Shown here piece by piece: positions 20,796-31,532 of a DNA stretch of 41,806 nt. The first letter of the stretch is position 1. Each line of letters begins with the position of its first letter. Both the position numbers and the translations under genes were made by a program. The stretch is taken from positions 1 to 41,806 of the forward strand of contig JAENRP010000366.1 in NCBI GenBank assembly GCA_024741835.1. Reading direction: 5' to 3'. The DNA comes from Diplocarpon mali (taxonomy: Eukaryota; Ascomycota; Leotiomycetes; Helotiales; Drepanopezizaceae). Below the pieces are notes generated by a model. The model had not been told where the DNA came from. It made no database searches and saw nothing but the letters and a program-made list of their open reading frames with translations.

Positions 20796-22400
20796 TTAAC
20801 TAAGCAAGAGGGCTCTACTTCTTTATCAACGTCAATTGCGTTCTACTCCCTTTCGGTAGTCATTCGCTCCTTAGGTTCAGTTCCTCTAGTTTCCTTAGTT
20901 TCCTTTAGGCAGTTTTCTTTATTATCGATTTTAAACGGATATATGCTTATTAATCTAAAGTGCCTTATTTTACCGCCGATATTAACTATATAGGTTTCGT
21001 TCTCTAAGCCTAGGAACTCGAATAGGCCTATCTATCCTCCCTTCTCCTAATATACTAATACTAGGTCTTTTAGCCTTAAATCATAGATATAAGTAGTTCT
21101 AAGGCCATTCCTTATACTTAAAGCATCATTAACCTTATAAGTAGTATAGATCTTCCTAACTTCCTTTATAGCCTTCTTAATTATTACTACCCTCTATTCT
21201 ACTAACGGATTTAGTAGATCTAATTCAATTAGCCTTAGATATGCCTTAAAAATAAGTAGGGTGGGAATCATCCTATTAGGCCCTGCTATATCGTTAACTG
21301 CTTTGATAGCCATTTGCAGCCTCTTATCGTCGCTTAATCAAGGGTATTTAGCCGTTATTATCTTAAAGGCATATCTTAAAGGGCAATAATACCGTTTAAC
21401 CTTACTAATAGAGTAGTGCGCCTCTATAGGAACCAGTTTAAAGGTTATTCCTATAGATCTTAAAGAGCTTTTGAACTCTACCAAGTTGAAGTTAGTACTA
21501 TAGTTGTATATTATAAAATCAAAAGGTCTAATATATATATCTAGCTAAGCCAGTTTAAGGGCCTAAAATACTATATCGGCCAAATATACTCCTATTCCCT
21601 TCTATAAGAACCTTGCGGCTCCAAATCCCGTCGCTTCATCAACCATATAAAGGGCGTTCCTTCCACCGAACTAAGTAATATTAATATATATAGTATAATT
21701 GAAGTTGATATTATCTTATAGCTTAAATCAAAATCTATAAGGGGCATTAGCGTAGAGTTGATAATATCGGTATATTTCCCTTACTCTCGCTATAATACTA
21801 GAGTCTATATTATAACCAGCTTAGTTCAAAAGGTATTTAAAGCGCTTTATCAAAGGATGTCCGAATCTTTTATATAGCCTTCAGATCTTTATTTCTATTA
21901 AGTGGCATATATTAATTATACCCTCTAAAGTTATCAGAAGTTGCTCTATTGTATTAAATAGGAGCTATAGGTACCTATGTTTTCTAATAATTAAGTATTT
22001 CTCCTTACCGATTATAAGCAAATTGCGCAGATTATCGTATTTAGCTCCCATTTTATTAAGTTATTACAAGTAGACTAAAAACAGTATATCTGCCTCTATA
22101 ATTAAGAACTCTATAGGGCCTGCTAGTATTTAAATAGTTATCTTGCCGATTGCATTTTACAAACCTGCCCTAAAGGTAATTTTATGCTTTTCAGCGCTAA
22201 ATGGAGCCAGAACTGCGTCTTATATATTTTATAAGGCTTTAAATTAGTTGATTCCTCTTATATTTTTATTTAAGGCGCCTATATCGATTAAGAATCCTTA
22301 GAAGAACTGATCCGTCTACTAGATTATAAACACCTTAAGGTCCGTTTATATCAGTTTATTAACCCTTATCGTCAAAAGGTATTTAGCCTTCTACCTTTCG
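20796..22400 (-). pseudogene. Copia-B integrase (upstream half)
   Basis: This is read on the minus strand, with upstream at higher coordinates. The pre-integrase segment near 21850-22080 gives KMGAKYDNLRNLLIIGKEKY, then IIRKHRYL and LYKRFRHPLIKRFKYLLNQAG. The core follows with NALYMVDEATGFGAARFL, ALKLAQLDIYIRPFDFIIYN, NFNLVEFKSSLRSIGITFKL, VPIEAHYSISKVKRYYCPL (SIGxxERY block, catalytic Glu now Lys) and QMAIKAVNDIAGPNRMIPTL. The tail at 20830-21200 (KAIKEVRKIYTTYKVNDAL, RNGLRTTYIYDL) leads toward reverse transcriptase, which resumes at 13254 beyond G3. The motif order is that of a fungal Copia subfamily different from Copia-A. Confidence 0.87.
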
Positions 22401-23190
22401 AGCTAATCAAGTATAGTTCTTGAATCATATTCCTAATTAGAAGCTAAGAATACTATAGTGAAGTTGATATTACTATCCTTAAGGTCGCTATTTGCTTAGT
22501 CCTCCTCTTCTAAAGATATTTCCTATTTATCCTCATCGGTCCTATTACCTTTTGAATATGCTCTATTATCCTCTTAAGCTAAGTATACTTTATATATTTT
22601 ATCTATTAGCTTATAGCCTTCGGCTTATCGGCTTGCTATATAGCAAGACTTCTAAGCGGCTCTTTCTTCTTCTAAGTGCTTGCTACTATAGCAGTCCTTT
22701 TTCTAATATATAATGCACCCTATATAGCCTAGCTTTAATTAAAAGGCTATTCCTCTTTTATTACCCTAGGCAAACTTCATTTTTCTATCCGAAAAGTACG
22801 CTATAGATTGCCTTTGCTCCTTAGCTAAATGATATTAGGATCTATTAGTAGCTAAACTAAGATGCTAAGGTTTAGATAGTCTATCTTAAGCAACTACTCT
22901 TACGCAAGCCCGTAAGCTATCTAATAGAGCTAGGAATATCGCTAGTAGCTTAAAAAGTGCTATTTGGAATAGCCGATTCCTAGAAATACCTTATATAAGT
23001 CTATCTCTAATCGATCGATCGTTCCTTATATTAGTATATAAGCCCAATTGCAAGTTTTATAGCTCCCTAGCATAGTTCTCGAGTTAGGTCAGGATCGGTT
23101 TCCCCCTTTAGTAGTCCTTTTATTAGAATAGGTCAAATGTCAATCGAAACCACCTTCTTAAGAATCTACTACTCCTCTCTTCAGTCTTTT
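22401..23190 (-). pseudogene. Copia-B gag (probable)
   Basis: This is minus-strand coding-like sequence upstream of the Copia-B pre-integrase region. It includes a stretch rich in Lys and Arg (KKKEPLRSLAIQQADKPKAIS) after a likely but unreadable zinc-knuckle region near 22700. The Cys/His pattern could not be placed with certainty. An ambiguous base at 23191 marks its upstream end. Confidence 0.5.
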
Positions 23191-23282
23191 NTTTTCCTTT
23201 TAACGTGCTTTATTAGTTCTAAACTATATAGTACGGCTAGTCTACTAGCGTGTTTAATTGTATATATATAGTATCCTTTCCA
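23191..23282 (-). repeat. Copia-B 5' LTR remnant (tentative)
   Basis: This lies upstream of Copia-B gag and ends with TTTCCA, so a minus-strand element would start TGGAAAGG. That is a plausible LTR start abutting the G4 target duplication CTATT. I could not find its 3' partner near 11241-11439. The base at 23191 is undetermined (N). Confidence 0.3.
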
Positions 23283-23287
23283 CTATT

Positions 23288-23531
23288 ATAAAACTGAGGG
23301 GAGATAACACAAGAATAGGCCTAAGGGAAGACCTAAAAACAAGAGGAGGAAGCACTATAAGCGGGCTCTCCTAGACAAGATATTAGGAATAAGTCCCAAG
23401 TATAGGGTATATTCAGTACTATAGCGACACGCGCTATCTTTATATATAGAAGGTGGCCCTTTTATCCTCCTACCGTCTTGCGCCGATCATATAATATATA
23501 TTATAAGACCTATCTATCTTAGGTCTTTATA
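23288..23531 (-). repeat. 3' LTR of G4
   Basis: This matches 38804-39047 at equal length (244 bp). Differences are transitions such as CTCCATA against CTTTATA. The target duplication CTATT is adjacent on the left. Confidence 0.88.
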
Positions 23532-23709
23532 TATATCCTAAATAATAAAAGTAGTAGCCCTTACTACTATTAGTAAAGAATATAAAATAATATAGGTTAA
23601 GGCAATAGCATATTAATCACTAGCAAACCTTAAGTGCGAGAAAACTAATATATTAAAAGGCCTAAACTAGGGCTATATTATTATTAAAGGTAAAAGGAAA
23701 AAAAAGAAG

Positions 23710-23764
23710 GGTTTTTTTTTTTTTTTTATACACTTTNGGTTTTTTTTTTTTTTTTTATACACTT
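23710..23764. repeat. 27-bp poly-T unit duplicated around an N
   Basis: GG, a run of T, then ATACACTTT occurs at 23710-23736 and again at 23738-23764, with a single N at 23737 between them. Two identical copies joined by one N look like an unmerged assembly overlap rather than biology. Confidence 0.7.
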
Positions 23765-23767
23765 TTT

Positions 23768-23790
23768 ACCTATAGGCTAGGCCTGGGAGT
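23768..23790. repeat. Palindrome P1 (non-coding)
   Basis: Arms are ACCTATAGGCT and GGCCTGGGAGT around A. It lies past the stop of accessory gene 1, so it is not translated there. Confidence 0.8.
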
Positions 23791-24192
23791 TAGAAAACGA
23801 AACTAGCAAAACAAATAAATAAGCTATAGAGTTATAAAAACAATTAAAAATAGTATTAACCTAGATGTCAATTTTCCTTAGTTCTCTTTAAAGGATAGGG
23901 AGAATTATCACTAGATAATACTCTCTTTATAGAGCGCCTACTTCTTCTTAATAGTTTGCTATTAGTATTAGAAGAGTCTAGTCTTAGTATTGCAAGAGCT
24001 TTAGTATTTTATAAAGATGCTAGTATAGTTTAATAGCTTCTGCTAATAGGGAGGGAGACTTATATCGCAGCATTATTATTATTATCCTCTTTATTATTAT
24101 TATTATCCTTTAAAGAGTTATCTACTATTAAGGGGGACGCGGCAGGAGATTCTATAGCTATAACTTCCTTAGCCTTGCCTTTCTCTAGATTG

Positions 24193-24215
24193 AGTCGCAG
24201 GCCGGGCCTGGGAGT
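24193..24215. repeat. Palindrome P2 in accessory gene 1
   Basis: Arms are AGTCGCAGGCC and GGCCTGGGAGT around G, one of the least mutated copies. On the minus strand it is read in phase 1 as TPRPGLRL, codons 1033-1040. Confidence 0.9.
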
Positions 24216-25014
24216 CGTATTAGGGGTTTTTACATAAGGCTTTTTAGTGCTATACTTCTTAAGAAGAATTATCTTATCAATTATATTATTAGCCTTAATA
24301 TTATCGTTAGTGCCTTTTATCTTAGCCTAGGATTTATTGCTATATAACTATAGTTCCAATTATTGCACTAGCTTTTAAGTATTAGCAAAATTGTTAAAAA
24401 GTTTTTACTTATATTTCTTTAGATATATTATTAGTTATGCCATATCCTTTAAGAATAACTCCTTTATAGCTATTACTATTAATAGGTTATTTTATAATCT
24501 TCTACCTATAAAGGCCTTTGATAATAGACCGCCTTTCATTATCTCAAGGGTTATACGGAACTTTGCAGAAGATTCTCCTGCTGCACCCTATCTTATTATA
24601 CTTAGTCTCTTTATACTAAGTGAGTTAATAAGAAAATCTTCTAAGTTGGTGCCGTTCTTAAGTGAATTATTGCTAATAACTTCTGTATAGTTATTGTTAA
24701 TAGTTAAAAAACCGCCCTTTCTAGGTTCCTGTTTTGAATTAAGATTAATAAATATACCTTGTCTTATAAATACTAAGAATGGAATAGTATTATTTGAAAT
24801 GTATTCCTCTAAGATAATTTTCTCCTTAGTATTTAGCTCTTTTTATTATATAGCGCTTTGCGCTAGATTTAATAAGATCTATTAAAAGTTCTTAAGATAA
24901 TAGGATATAAGTGTAAATGACTTATAAGACTTTTCCTATATAGCAAATTCTCTAATCGATTGTTTTATAGTAGGAATTATATAATAGTTAATAGTTCTAT
25001 TATTAAGGGAGTTG

Positions 25015-25037
25015 ACCTGCGAGCTAGGCTTAAGAGT
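25015..25037. repeat. Palindrome P3 in accessory gene 1
   Basis: Arms are ACCTGCGAGCT and GGCTTAAGAGT around A. It is read in phase 1 as TLKPSSQV from codon 759. The equivalent place in accessory gene 2 holds P7. Confidence 0.85.
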
Positions 25038-26244
25038 CGATTTAATAAATCGCAAGTTGGTATCAATCTTAGTAGCAATAATTCTCGAATAGTAGTCAAT
25101 GCCTATAAACTATATAAGCTTAAGATATATTACTAACTTATATAAAGACTTATAATAAGTTAATAGCGCATTAAGATATAGCCTATAGTGCATTCTTAGA
25201 GTCTGTTGTATTAAGCTATATATTATATTATAGAGAAATGCGGAAGGGGGCGAAAGTTTTTTATTAGAATTTTGAAAATGATGCTAGTATATTTCTAATT
25301 CCTCTTATGCTAATGTTAAAAATGAATTCTTTCTATAATGGCTAGGGCTATATATACGTATAGCGTTTAGAAAGGCATAGCTAAGCAGCTTAGGCATATT
25401 TAAGAAGCCTTTGCTATAGAGCAATATTAAGGTATTATTAGTTAGTATAATCTTATATTAAGCAGGAGTCTAAGCGATATTATAGAACAATTTAAGGGCC
25501 TTAAGTGCTACTCAGAACTTAGAGAAACTTAATAATATATCTTTCTTAACCTAATTGGCTATTCTATTACTAGTGGCTATAATTGTATAGTTTCTGAGGT
25601 ATAATAAAAACAGTTTTAGATCAGGAGTAGTATAAAATTTGTAAATATTAAATAATACCTTTTTATTAATGATGCCTATTAATGCTAGTCTGTAGTATAG
25701 TGCATATTATCATTTATAAATAGTATAAAATTTCTTAAAATGGAAGTCTTTAAATATCCCTATTACGAATTTACTTAAGTAAGTCTTTATTTTTAGTATT
25801 ATTATGACTTTGAATCTATTACCATACTATAGTATTATCTTAATGTTAAAAGGGACTTGATAATATTCTATAAAGATTATTATCATAGTGTCTTTAGGCT
25901 TCTCCTTAAGCATATAGTAGTCGCCTTTTGATTTCTTATAATCGATAAAGAACTATATAATATTATCTAAGGTGAATTTGTCTTATTGCAGTTTTATAAT
26001 CTGTTTAATAGCTTTTGCTATTGCCTCTTATGCTAATAAAATATCTCCTTAGTTTTCCTTTTTCAAACGCTTTATTATAGACTTATAGAATTTCAGAATA
26101 AACTTTTGCAGATCTTCGGGAAAGGTTTATATAATATTAGATGTATCCTTTTTAATATTATTAAAAATTTCTAATACATTAGTAATAGGGCTATCTACTT
26201 CATCTATTAGCTTATCTTTTAAGTCTATATTATTATATGTTCTG

Positions 26245-26267
26245 ACCCGTAGGCCAGGCCTGCGAGC
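26245..26267. repeat. Palindrome P4 in accessory gene 1
   Basis: Arms are ACCCGTAGGCC and GGCCTGCGAGC around A, well preserved. It is read in phase 1 as ARRPGLRV from codon 349. I see no counterpart in accessory gene 2, so it may be a private insertion. Confidence 0.88.
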
Positions 26268-26430
26268 CAGTTTCTTTACTACTAGTATATAAGGTGTTTT
26301 AGGCATTTTTAAGGACGGTGATTTAAACACATCTGAGTCTAATGCTTTAGGGTTATAATAGTTAGCAGTTTATATTTCTAGTATTATAGGCACCTTATGC
26401 TTATAGACTTCTTTATTATATGCTAATTCT

Positions 26431-26453
26431 ACTTATAGGCTGGACCCGCGAGT
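26431..26453. repeat. Palindrome P5 in accessory gene 1
   Basis: Arms are ACTTATAGGCT and GACCCGCGAGT around G. It is read in phase 1 as TRGSSLQV from codon 287. P8 in accessory gene 2 (codon 283) lies at the matching place. Confidence 0.85.
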
Positions 26454-27311
26454 CAAATCGCGCTTGTCTATTGATCTTGCCGCGGGTAGTAGTAGCTTTA
26501 GGGCGGTAGGTATAATAAATTCCTATCTTTCCGTTTTATTATTAAAGTAGTTTATAGTATATTCAGCTAAATATATTATCTTTTCTTTTATAATAAGTAG
26601 ATTGTATTATGACTATTATAAGCTAAGCGTATTTAAAATAGTTTGGTTAAGGAGTGTAAGATTATTATACTAGGCGGGGCTATCCTTTATAGTTTAAATA
26701 GTAGAGTGTATAATAGTGCTTAAGAATCTAATAAATTTTCTATTTTGCGTACTATTTCCCTGCAACTTCTTTATACCTTTTTAGATAGTGAAATGATTTA
26801 ATACCTATATGGCTTTGGCTATTAGTTAGTATATCTTAAAAATCTTGCTAAGTCCTTGCAAAGTATTATTCGCAGTAATATCATTTATAAAGTGGCTTTG
26901 AAAGAGCGTTTTATGTGTTTTGCTTATAAACTGTATTAGTCTTTTTATATACTCATTTTTCTTGTTTTAGTTCTTCCGAAATAAATCAACCGAATTGGCA
27001 TACCTTTAATACTCTTATAAAAACTTTTCATAATTAATACCTTTACTTTAGAGTTCCTTATCTAAGAAATTATTAAAATCTAAGAATCCTTCCTTAATAG
27101 TAGAAATTCTATAGTTAAGCACTTTAATAGATGAATTTAGAAATACTTACTGTTCGGTCTTACCTAACGTTCTATAGGTGCTTATTATATCTTCTAATAA
27201 TCTTAGTGACTTGCTATCCTATGAGAACCCTCCCTTTAATATTAGTTTATTATTAGTAGTACTTGAGGACTTACTGCTTAAGGCAATAACTGATATATTC
27301 TTCTTAGGTAT

Positions 27312-27887
27312 GGCCTTTTTACTTATAGTTAGTAGTGCTATAATGAATTATTTAGCAGGGGAGGTAGCTTTAAATAAAGAGATAATTATTTAAAAAAGAT
27401 TAACGATATAGTAGGCTTATACTTGAAAAGATTAATAATAGAAGGATAATAGTAGTGGTGCTGGTATTATAGGTCTAGTAGGGTTATAGAAAAAGTAAAA
27501 AAAAAGTAAAATCGTAGTGCAGGGAGAGGCTTATTTATAGAGTTTGGAATCGCACTAGTGCATAAAGGAAAAGTAGGTATAATAAGCTTGGAAGTAGGAA
27601 TAAAAGTGGGGTGTGACGCATATAAGGACTTATAATTGGTAAATGACAATTATTAAAGGTAAGGACGATATTTCAAAGGTGAGTATTAGAAAGTTGCATA
27701 TAAAGGGAATAATTAAAGAATGAATTATATAAAGAGTAAAGTAAATAAAGAATATATATAGAATAGAACAATAGGTTAAGAATAAAGAGGTGCAAGTATA
27801 TAGAAAGTAGATAATCTTAGAAAAAATTCAATATCTAATTCGCAATCTCTTTAAATGGTTTTTAAAGGGGGAGTAGACTATAATTCT
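27312..27887 (-). promoter_or_regulatory. Spacer between accessory genes, possible promoter
   Basis: This 576-bp stretch between the two accessory genes shows no coding character in any frame I followed. On the minus strand it holds TATAAATA (27532-27539), 221 nt upstream of the gene 1 start. Pyrimidine-rich sequence with long T runs follows, the arrangement of many fungal promoters. If real, gene 1 could be transcribed from its own promoter rather than only from the LTR. The evidence is sequence likeness only. Confidence 0.35.
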
Positions 27888-28080
27888 CTAGATCTAGTCG
27901 ACTCAATTGTTAGTTCTATCGTTACTTTAAAGTCTTCTTCTCTTGCGTTAGTTCTTATTTTTCAGCGATTTCTTAGCTTTAGGGACCTCTTTTAAAGGAT
28001 CTTCTATTAATACCTCTAGATTTAATAACTAAGGTTCATCCGGACCATCTTATAGGCTTCAGCTAGCTAAGTCCAACCTC

Positions 28081-28103
28081 ACTTATAAGCTAGGCTCGCG
28101 AGT
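28081..28103. repeat. Palindrome P6 in accessory gene 2
   Basis: Arms are ACTTATAAGCT and GGCTCGCGAGT around A. It is read in phase 1 as TREPSLQV from codon 1040, close to the place of P2 in accessory gene 1. Confidence 0.85.
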
Positions 28104-28965
28104 TAGTCTTAGCGTTTTTAAGCTTAAGGGTAAAAACAGGGGATTGGTTCCTAAATTAGGGTCTAATACTATACTAGCATCTCGGTTTATCTCTTTTCCG
28201 AATTTTCTTACAATAATGCCTTTATCAATTAATGCATTAGGCTCTTAGATAGCATTTACTTTATCGCGCTATCCTTAAGACTTAAGTCTATAAAGAAGCG
28301 ACTTAGTATTTATAACGTTTGTCTAGGCCTTAATAAAGGCGTTAAAGAGCTTTTGATTATATTTTATAAAGTGGATTTTCAATTCGTCTTTATTAAGAAG
28401 AAACAACTCTTATACTTTAATTATAACTAATAGATCTATTTAAGAGCGTTGATTAATAATGGCTTTAAAAAGGCTGCCGCAGTTCTTAAGATAAAAAGCT
28501 GCTTTAAAAGGTATAATAGTTCTACTTGTATTAATCTATCGAGGTACTAGAGGTTGCTTTAGAGCAAAGACTAAAAAGATAAAATTGGAGATTTGAGTCT
28601 TATTTTCTAAGGTATTCTTATTATAAATAGCTATATAGTTATTATAAAAGGCTATAAAACCACTAGTCTTATAAGAATTGTTTAAAAGCATTTTAAAAAG
28701 GTATCCTTATTTTATTATTACTATAATTGGATTACTATTATTAATAATAGGTCGTAAGATCTCCTTTCGCTTTAATTTCGCAGTTATTTAAGCTAGTTGA
28801 GATTTTAAACTAAGTACTTAAGAAGTCTATCGACTTATCTTATTTATAAATAGAGTGAGTTTCATATTCGACTAAGAGCCGACCTACCTATTAAGGCTTT
28901 TAAAAGCTGGCCTTTATCTAATTGGTAGGATCTAATAATCTAAGACTTGCTTTTTAATAAAATTG

Positions 28966-28988
28966 ACTTATAGGCTAAGACTGCAAGT
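28966..28988. repeat. Palindrome P7 in accessory gene 2
   Basis: Arms are ACTTATAGGCT and AGACTGCAAGT around A. It is read in phase 1 as TCSLSLQV from codon 745. The flanking protein aligns with the flanks of P3 in accessory gene 1. Confidence 0.85.
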
Positions 28989-30351
28989 GAAAATCGGAAT
29001 TTCTTTATTAGTAGTACTTATATCTCTCTTTATCGAAACGACTTAATTATAAAGACTAAGGCCAATCAATTAAAGAGTTTTAGGATAAGCTATAAGCTAA
29101 TAGGCTCCTCTACTTTTCGCTATTATAGCTAAGAGGTAGAGTTTATAATATATTTAAAGGACTTATTAAATAAGACTGAATATTATATTATAAAGAAAAT
29201 AAGAAGGTATAAAGGTCGCGTTATCTATAGGGCGGAAGTGATAAAGGTATATCTCTACTTTTTATCTTATAATAGAGAGGAATATACTTATAAAAGCACT
29301 ATTATTAATAGTAAAATTGTCGGTTAGGAAGCGGTATCTAAAGGATTTAAGCATTATAATTAACCCTTCTTCTTTTATTTCCTTTTACTATTTATTACTT
29401 AATAATATTAAAAAGAAAGAATTATTCTATTTAATTAGCTCTAATGCCTTTAAGGCTTTAGGATCAGCCTTAAATTTTATAGCACTTAGAGATGCTTCTA
29501 TTATTAATAGGTTAAATTTACATATCCTTAAAGAGATAAAGAATTAATTATTAGGGTAGATTAGAAAAAGATCGATATCTTCTATTGTATAAAGAAGTTC
29601 GAAGTATTTAATAGTTTTATTAATATTAAATCCTTTATAATTAAGACTATAGTAAACCGAAAGAGAGCAAATATAAAGGTCGCAAAGTCTTTTCCCTTCG
29701 ATTCTTACGCTAGAAAGATACTATTAAAAGCGAGTTTTTATTATAAAGAACACTTGAATATTATATTGTTCTTTAAGCTTAAGGTTAAGAATAACCGATT
29801 GAGGCATATTGCTATAATTATAAATGTCTTAATTAATAGATTCCTTTTCGCATTCTCTTTCTTATAAGATAAAATAGTCTTGCTTAGCATTTAAGAGACC
29901 TAGTTCTTGACTTTTGTAATTATTAAAGAATTAAATAATATCTATAAGGGCGAACTTATTTAAGATAAGCTATTGAATCTATTTAATAGCTCTTTTAATC
30001 GTCTTTAGAGTAGTAGGAATAGGGTCTTCTCTTATATTATTATTTCTAAAACAGTTATATATAAATATAAAGAAGTTAAGAACTAGCTCTTTTAAGTTGT
30101 TAGAGAAAGAGTTTAAGTAAGCGCGCAATCCTTTAGTTTTAAATTGCAAATTAGTTAAAGTAGCTATTAAATAATCTATCCTTTTTAAAGGTTGAGTTAA
30201 AATAGGTCATTTAGCTAAAGGAGAGTCCTTTGAAGATTTCGAAAATTCTAAAGAGGCTGCGCTAAGCGTTTAAGTAGTTTATTTAGCAGCAGTTTCTAAA
30301 ATCATTTTAATAAGAGGTAGGTTAGGTCTAGTTTTAAAATTCTTATTTCTA

Positions 30352-30374
30352 ACTCTTAGTCTAGGACTGCGAGT
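30352..30374. repeat. Palindrome P8 in accessory gene 2
   Basis: Arms are ACTCTTAGTCT and GGACTGCGAGT around A. It is read in phase 1 as TRSPRLRV from codon 283. The matching place in accessory gene 1 holds P5. Confidence 0.87.
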
Positions 30375-31220
30375 TAAATTATATAGTTTAGCACTTATTA
30401 TATCTTTAAGTTAAGAAGCGAATTTTAAGGTAGGCTTAATTATAAATAATTAATTCCCTTTTTTATTATTAAAGAAATCTTATTCAAACCTTAGTATAAG
30501 AGTCTAATTCTCTTTTAAAATAAGCAAACTATAAGTAGAAGCGCAAAGCCTTAGTATATTAATAATAGTACTATTAGGTAGGGTAATATCTATAGCTTAA
30601 TTTGATCTTTTTATAGCCTTATTAACTACTATAAGTATTGCATTAGATAAGCTTATAAATCTGCAATTACGAATTCGATTGCCTTAGAATTTTACTACTC
30701 CTTTTTAAATAATAAAGAAATTGAGAATCTGAATAGCTTTAGCTATAAGAGTATTTTCCTTAAGAATTTTTAATAATACTCGCCTTCTATTATTAGAATT
30801 AATATTTGTTAAGAAGCGCGAACGAAATAGGAGTCCTCTTTTATTAGTAGCTAAATTATCTAATCGTCGAATAGATTCTTCCTTTTTATCTTAGTCTATT
30901 TTGAAAGTATCAGCCAAGGTTATATATTAATCTGCGTTAGCTAAGAATTCCTTTTTAAAGATTCCCTTTAGTTTTAATTCTTTAGTTAAGAAGTTATTAA
31001 ATTAAAGAATTCCAAGGGCCACTTGGGTTGAAAGGTTATTAATAGCATTTGCATAAGCTAAAAGGAGTTTTTATTACTTTATATCTCCTAAGGCTATATA
31101 GGTCGATTTAAAGCTCTTTAATAATATAATAGCTCTACTATCCTAAGAGAAGTTTATAACTAGTGCTTATTTATCCTTTATTATAATAGATAAAACCATT
31201 TATGAGTTCTTTAAAGGCAT

Positions 31221-31532
31221 ATTACTTATAAAAGATAAGGAGTATAAATAAGAGAGTTTAATAGGGTATAAGAATTAAAAGGGTATATAAGTTATAATAG
31301 GTTTATTATATATATATTAAGGAAATTGGACTTTTTATTTATTATTTAAGGAAAGTAATAGGAATACTATAATTAAAGGCTAATATTAAGAATGTAAAAT
31401 AAGTTAAAGTAGGTAAGAATTTAAAGTGATCTTAAAAGATCTATATCTTAAATAATAAAGGAGGCGTCCTTGCCGAAAATGTAAAAATAAGAATTAGAGA
31501 AAGGTAGGATAATTGATAGGCTAGGAAATCGT
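31221..31532. other. Spacer between G4 pol and accessory gene 2
   Basis: This is about 310 bp of AT-rich sequence with no coding signal, between the pol stop and the accessory gene 2 start. TATA-like words on the minus strand (for example near 31278-31286) could belong to a promoter of accessory gene 2. Nothing decisive is visible. Confidence 0.4.

Larger units (their letters stand above)
23532..23867. other. G4 3' region after accessory gene 1
   Basis: This is non-coding sequence between the 3' LTR and the stop of accessory gene 1. It holds a poly-T tract duplicated around an undetermined base (23710-23764) and one palindrome (23768-23790). A clear polypurine tract next to the LTR could not be identified. 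Confidence 0.5.
23868..27311 (-). pseudogene. G4 accessory gene 1, unknown family (1,147 codons)
   Basis: I do not recognise this gene. Read on the minus strand from 27311 (ATACCTAAG, probably ATG before RIP, giving MPKKNISV) to TGA at 23868-23870, it spans exactly 1,148 codons with no net shift. It holds many TAA/TAG codons at likely Gln or Trp sites. It is hydrophilic, without signal peptide, clear membrane segment or Cys/His cluster. Readable landmarks are DFNNFLDKELQSKG near codon 85, a KAIKQIIKLQQDKF and IIQFF block near codon 430, and FLYNIIYSLIQQTLRMHYR near codon 710. Near the C-terminus are KELFLKDMAQLIIYL and a basic end (LLRRSRRSIKRVLSSD, LKRTKEN) that could be a nuclear signal. 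Its paralogue lies at 27888-31220. Four palindromes (P2-P5) are read within it, all in the same phase. Confidence 0.7.
27888..31220 (-). pseudogene. G4 accessory gene 2, unknown family (about 1,110 codons)
   Basis: This is the paralogue of accessory gene 1, also of unknown function. It reads from ATG 31220 on the minus strand (MPLKNSQMV) to TAG at 27888-27890, exactly 1,111 codons, with no net shift but many Gln/Trp-type stops. Blocks shared with gene 1 include FSQDSR near codon 24, LQFNNFLTKEL near codon 80, KRAIKQIQQLILNKF and IIQFF, FLYNIIFSLIQQVLQIYYK, and a segment near the end (VQELFLLNKDELKIHFIKYN). The C-terminus is basic (KNKNQRKRRR). The two genes are strongly diverged, so the duplication is much older than RIP of this copy. 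Three palindromes (P6-P8) are read within it in phase 1. Confidence 0.7.

Noticed and set aside
24391..24690. 99-codon open frame on the plus strand
   Set aside because: It is antisense to accessory gene 1, whose block homology to its paralogue and conserved frame are far stronger evidence. RIP on the sense strand creates such shadow frames.
26127..26330. 67-codon minus-strand frame as a separate small gene
   Set aside because: It is the real frame, but only a stop-free segment of accessory gene 1; both ends are RIP stops.
29317..29547. 76-codon open frame on the plus strand
   Set aside because: It lies antisense within accessory gene 2 and has no start context or family resemblance.
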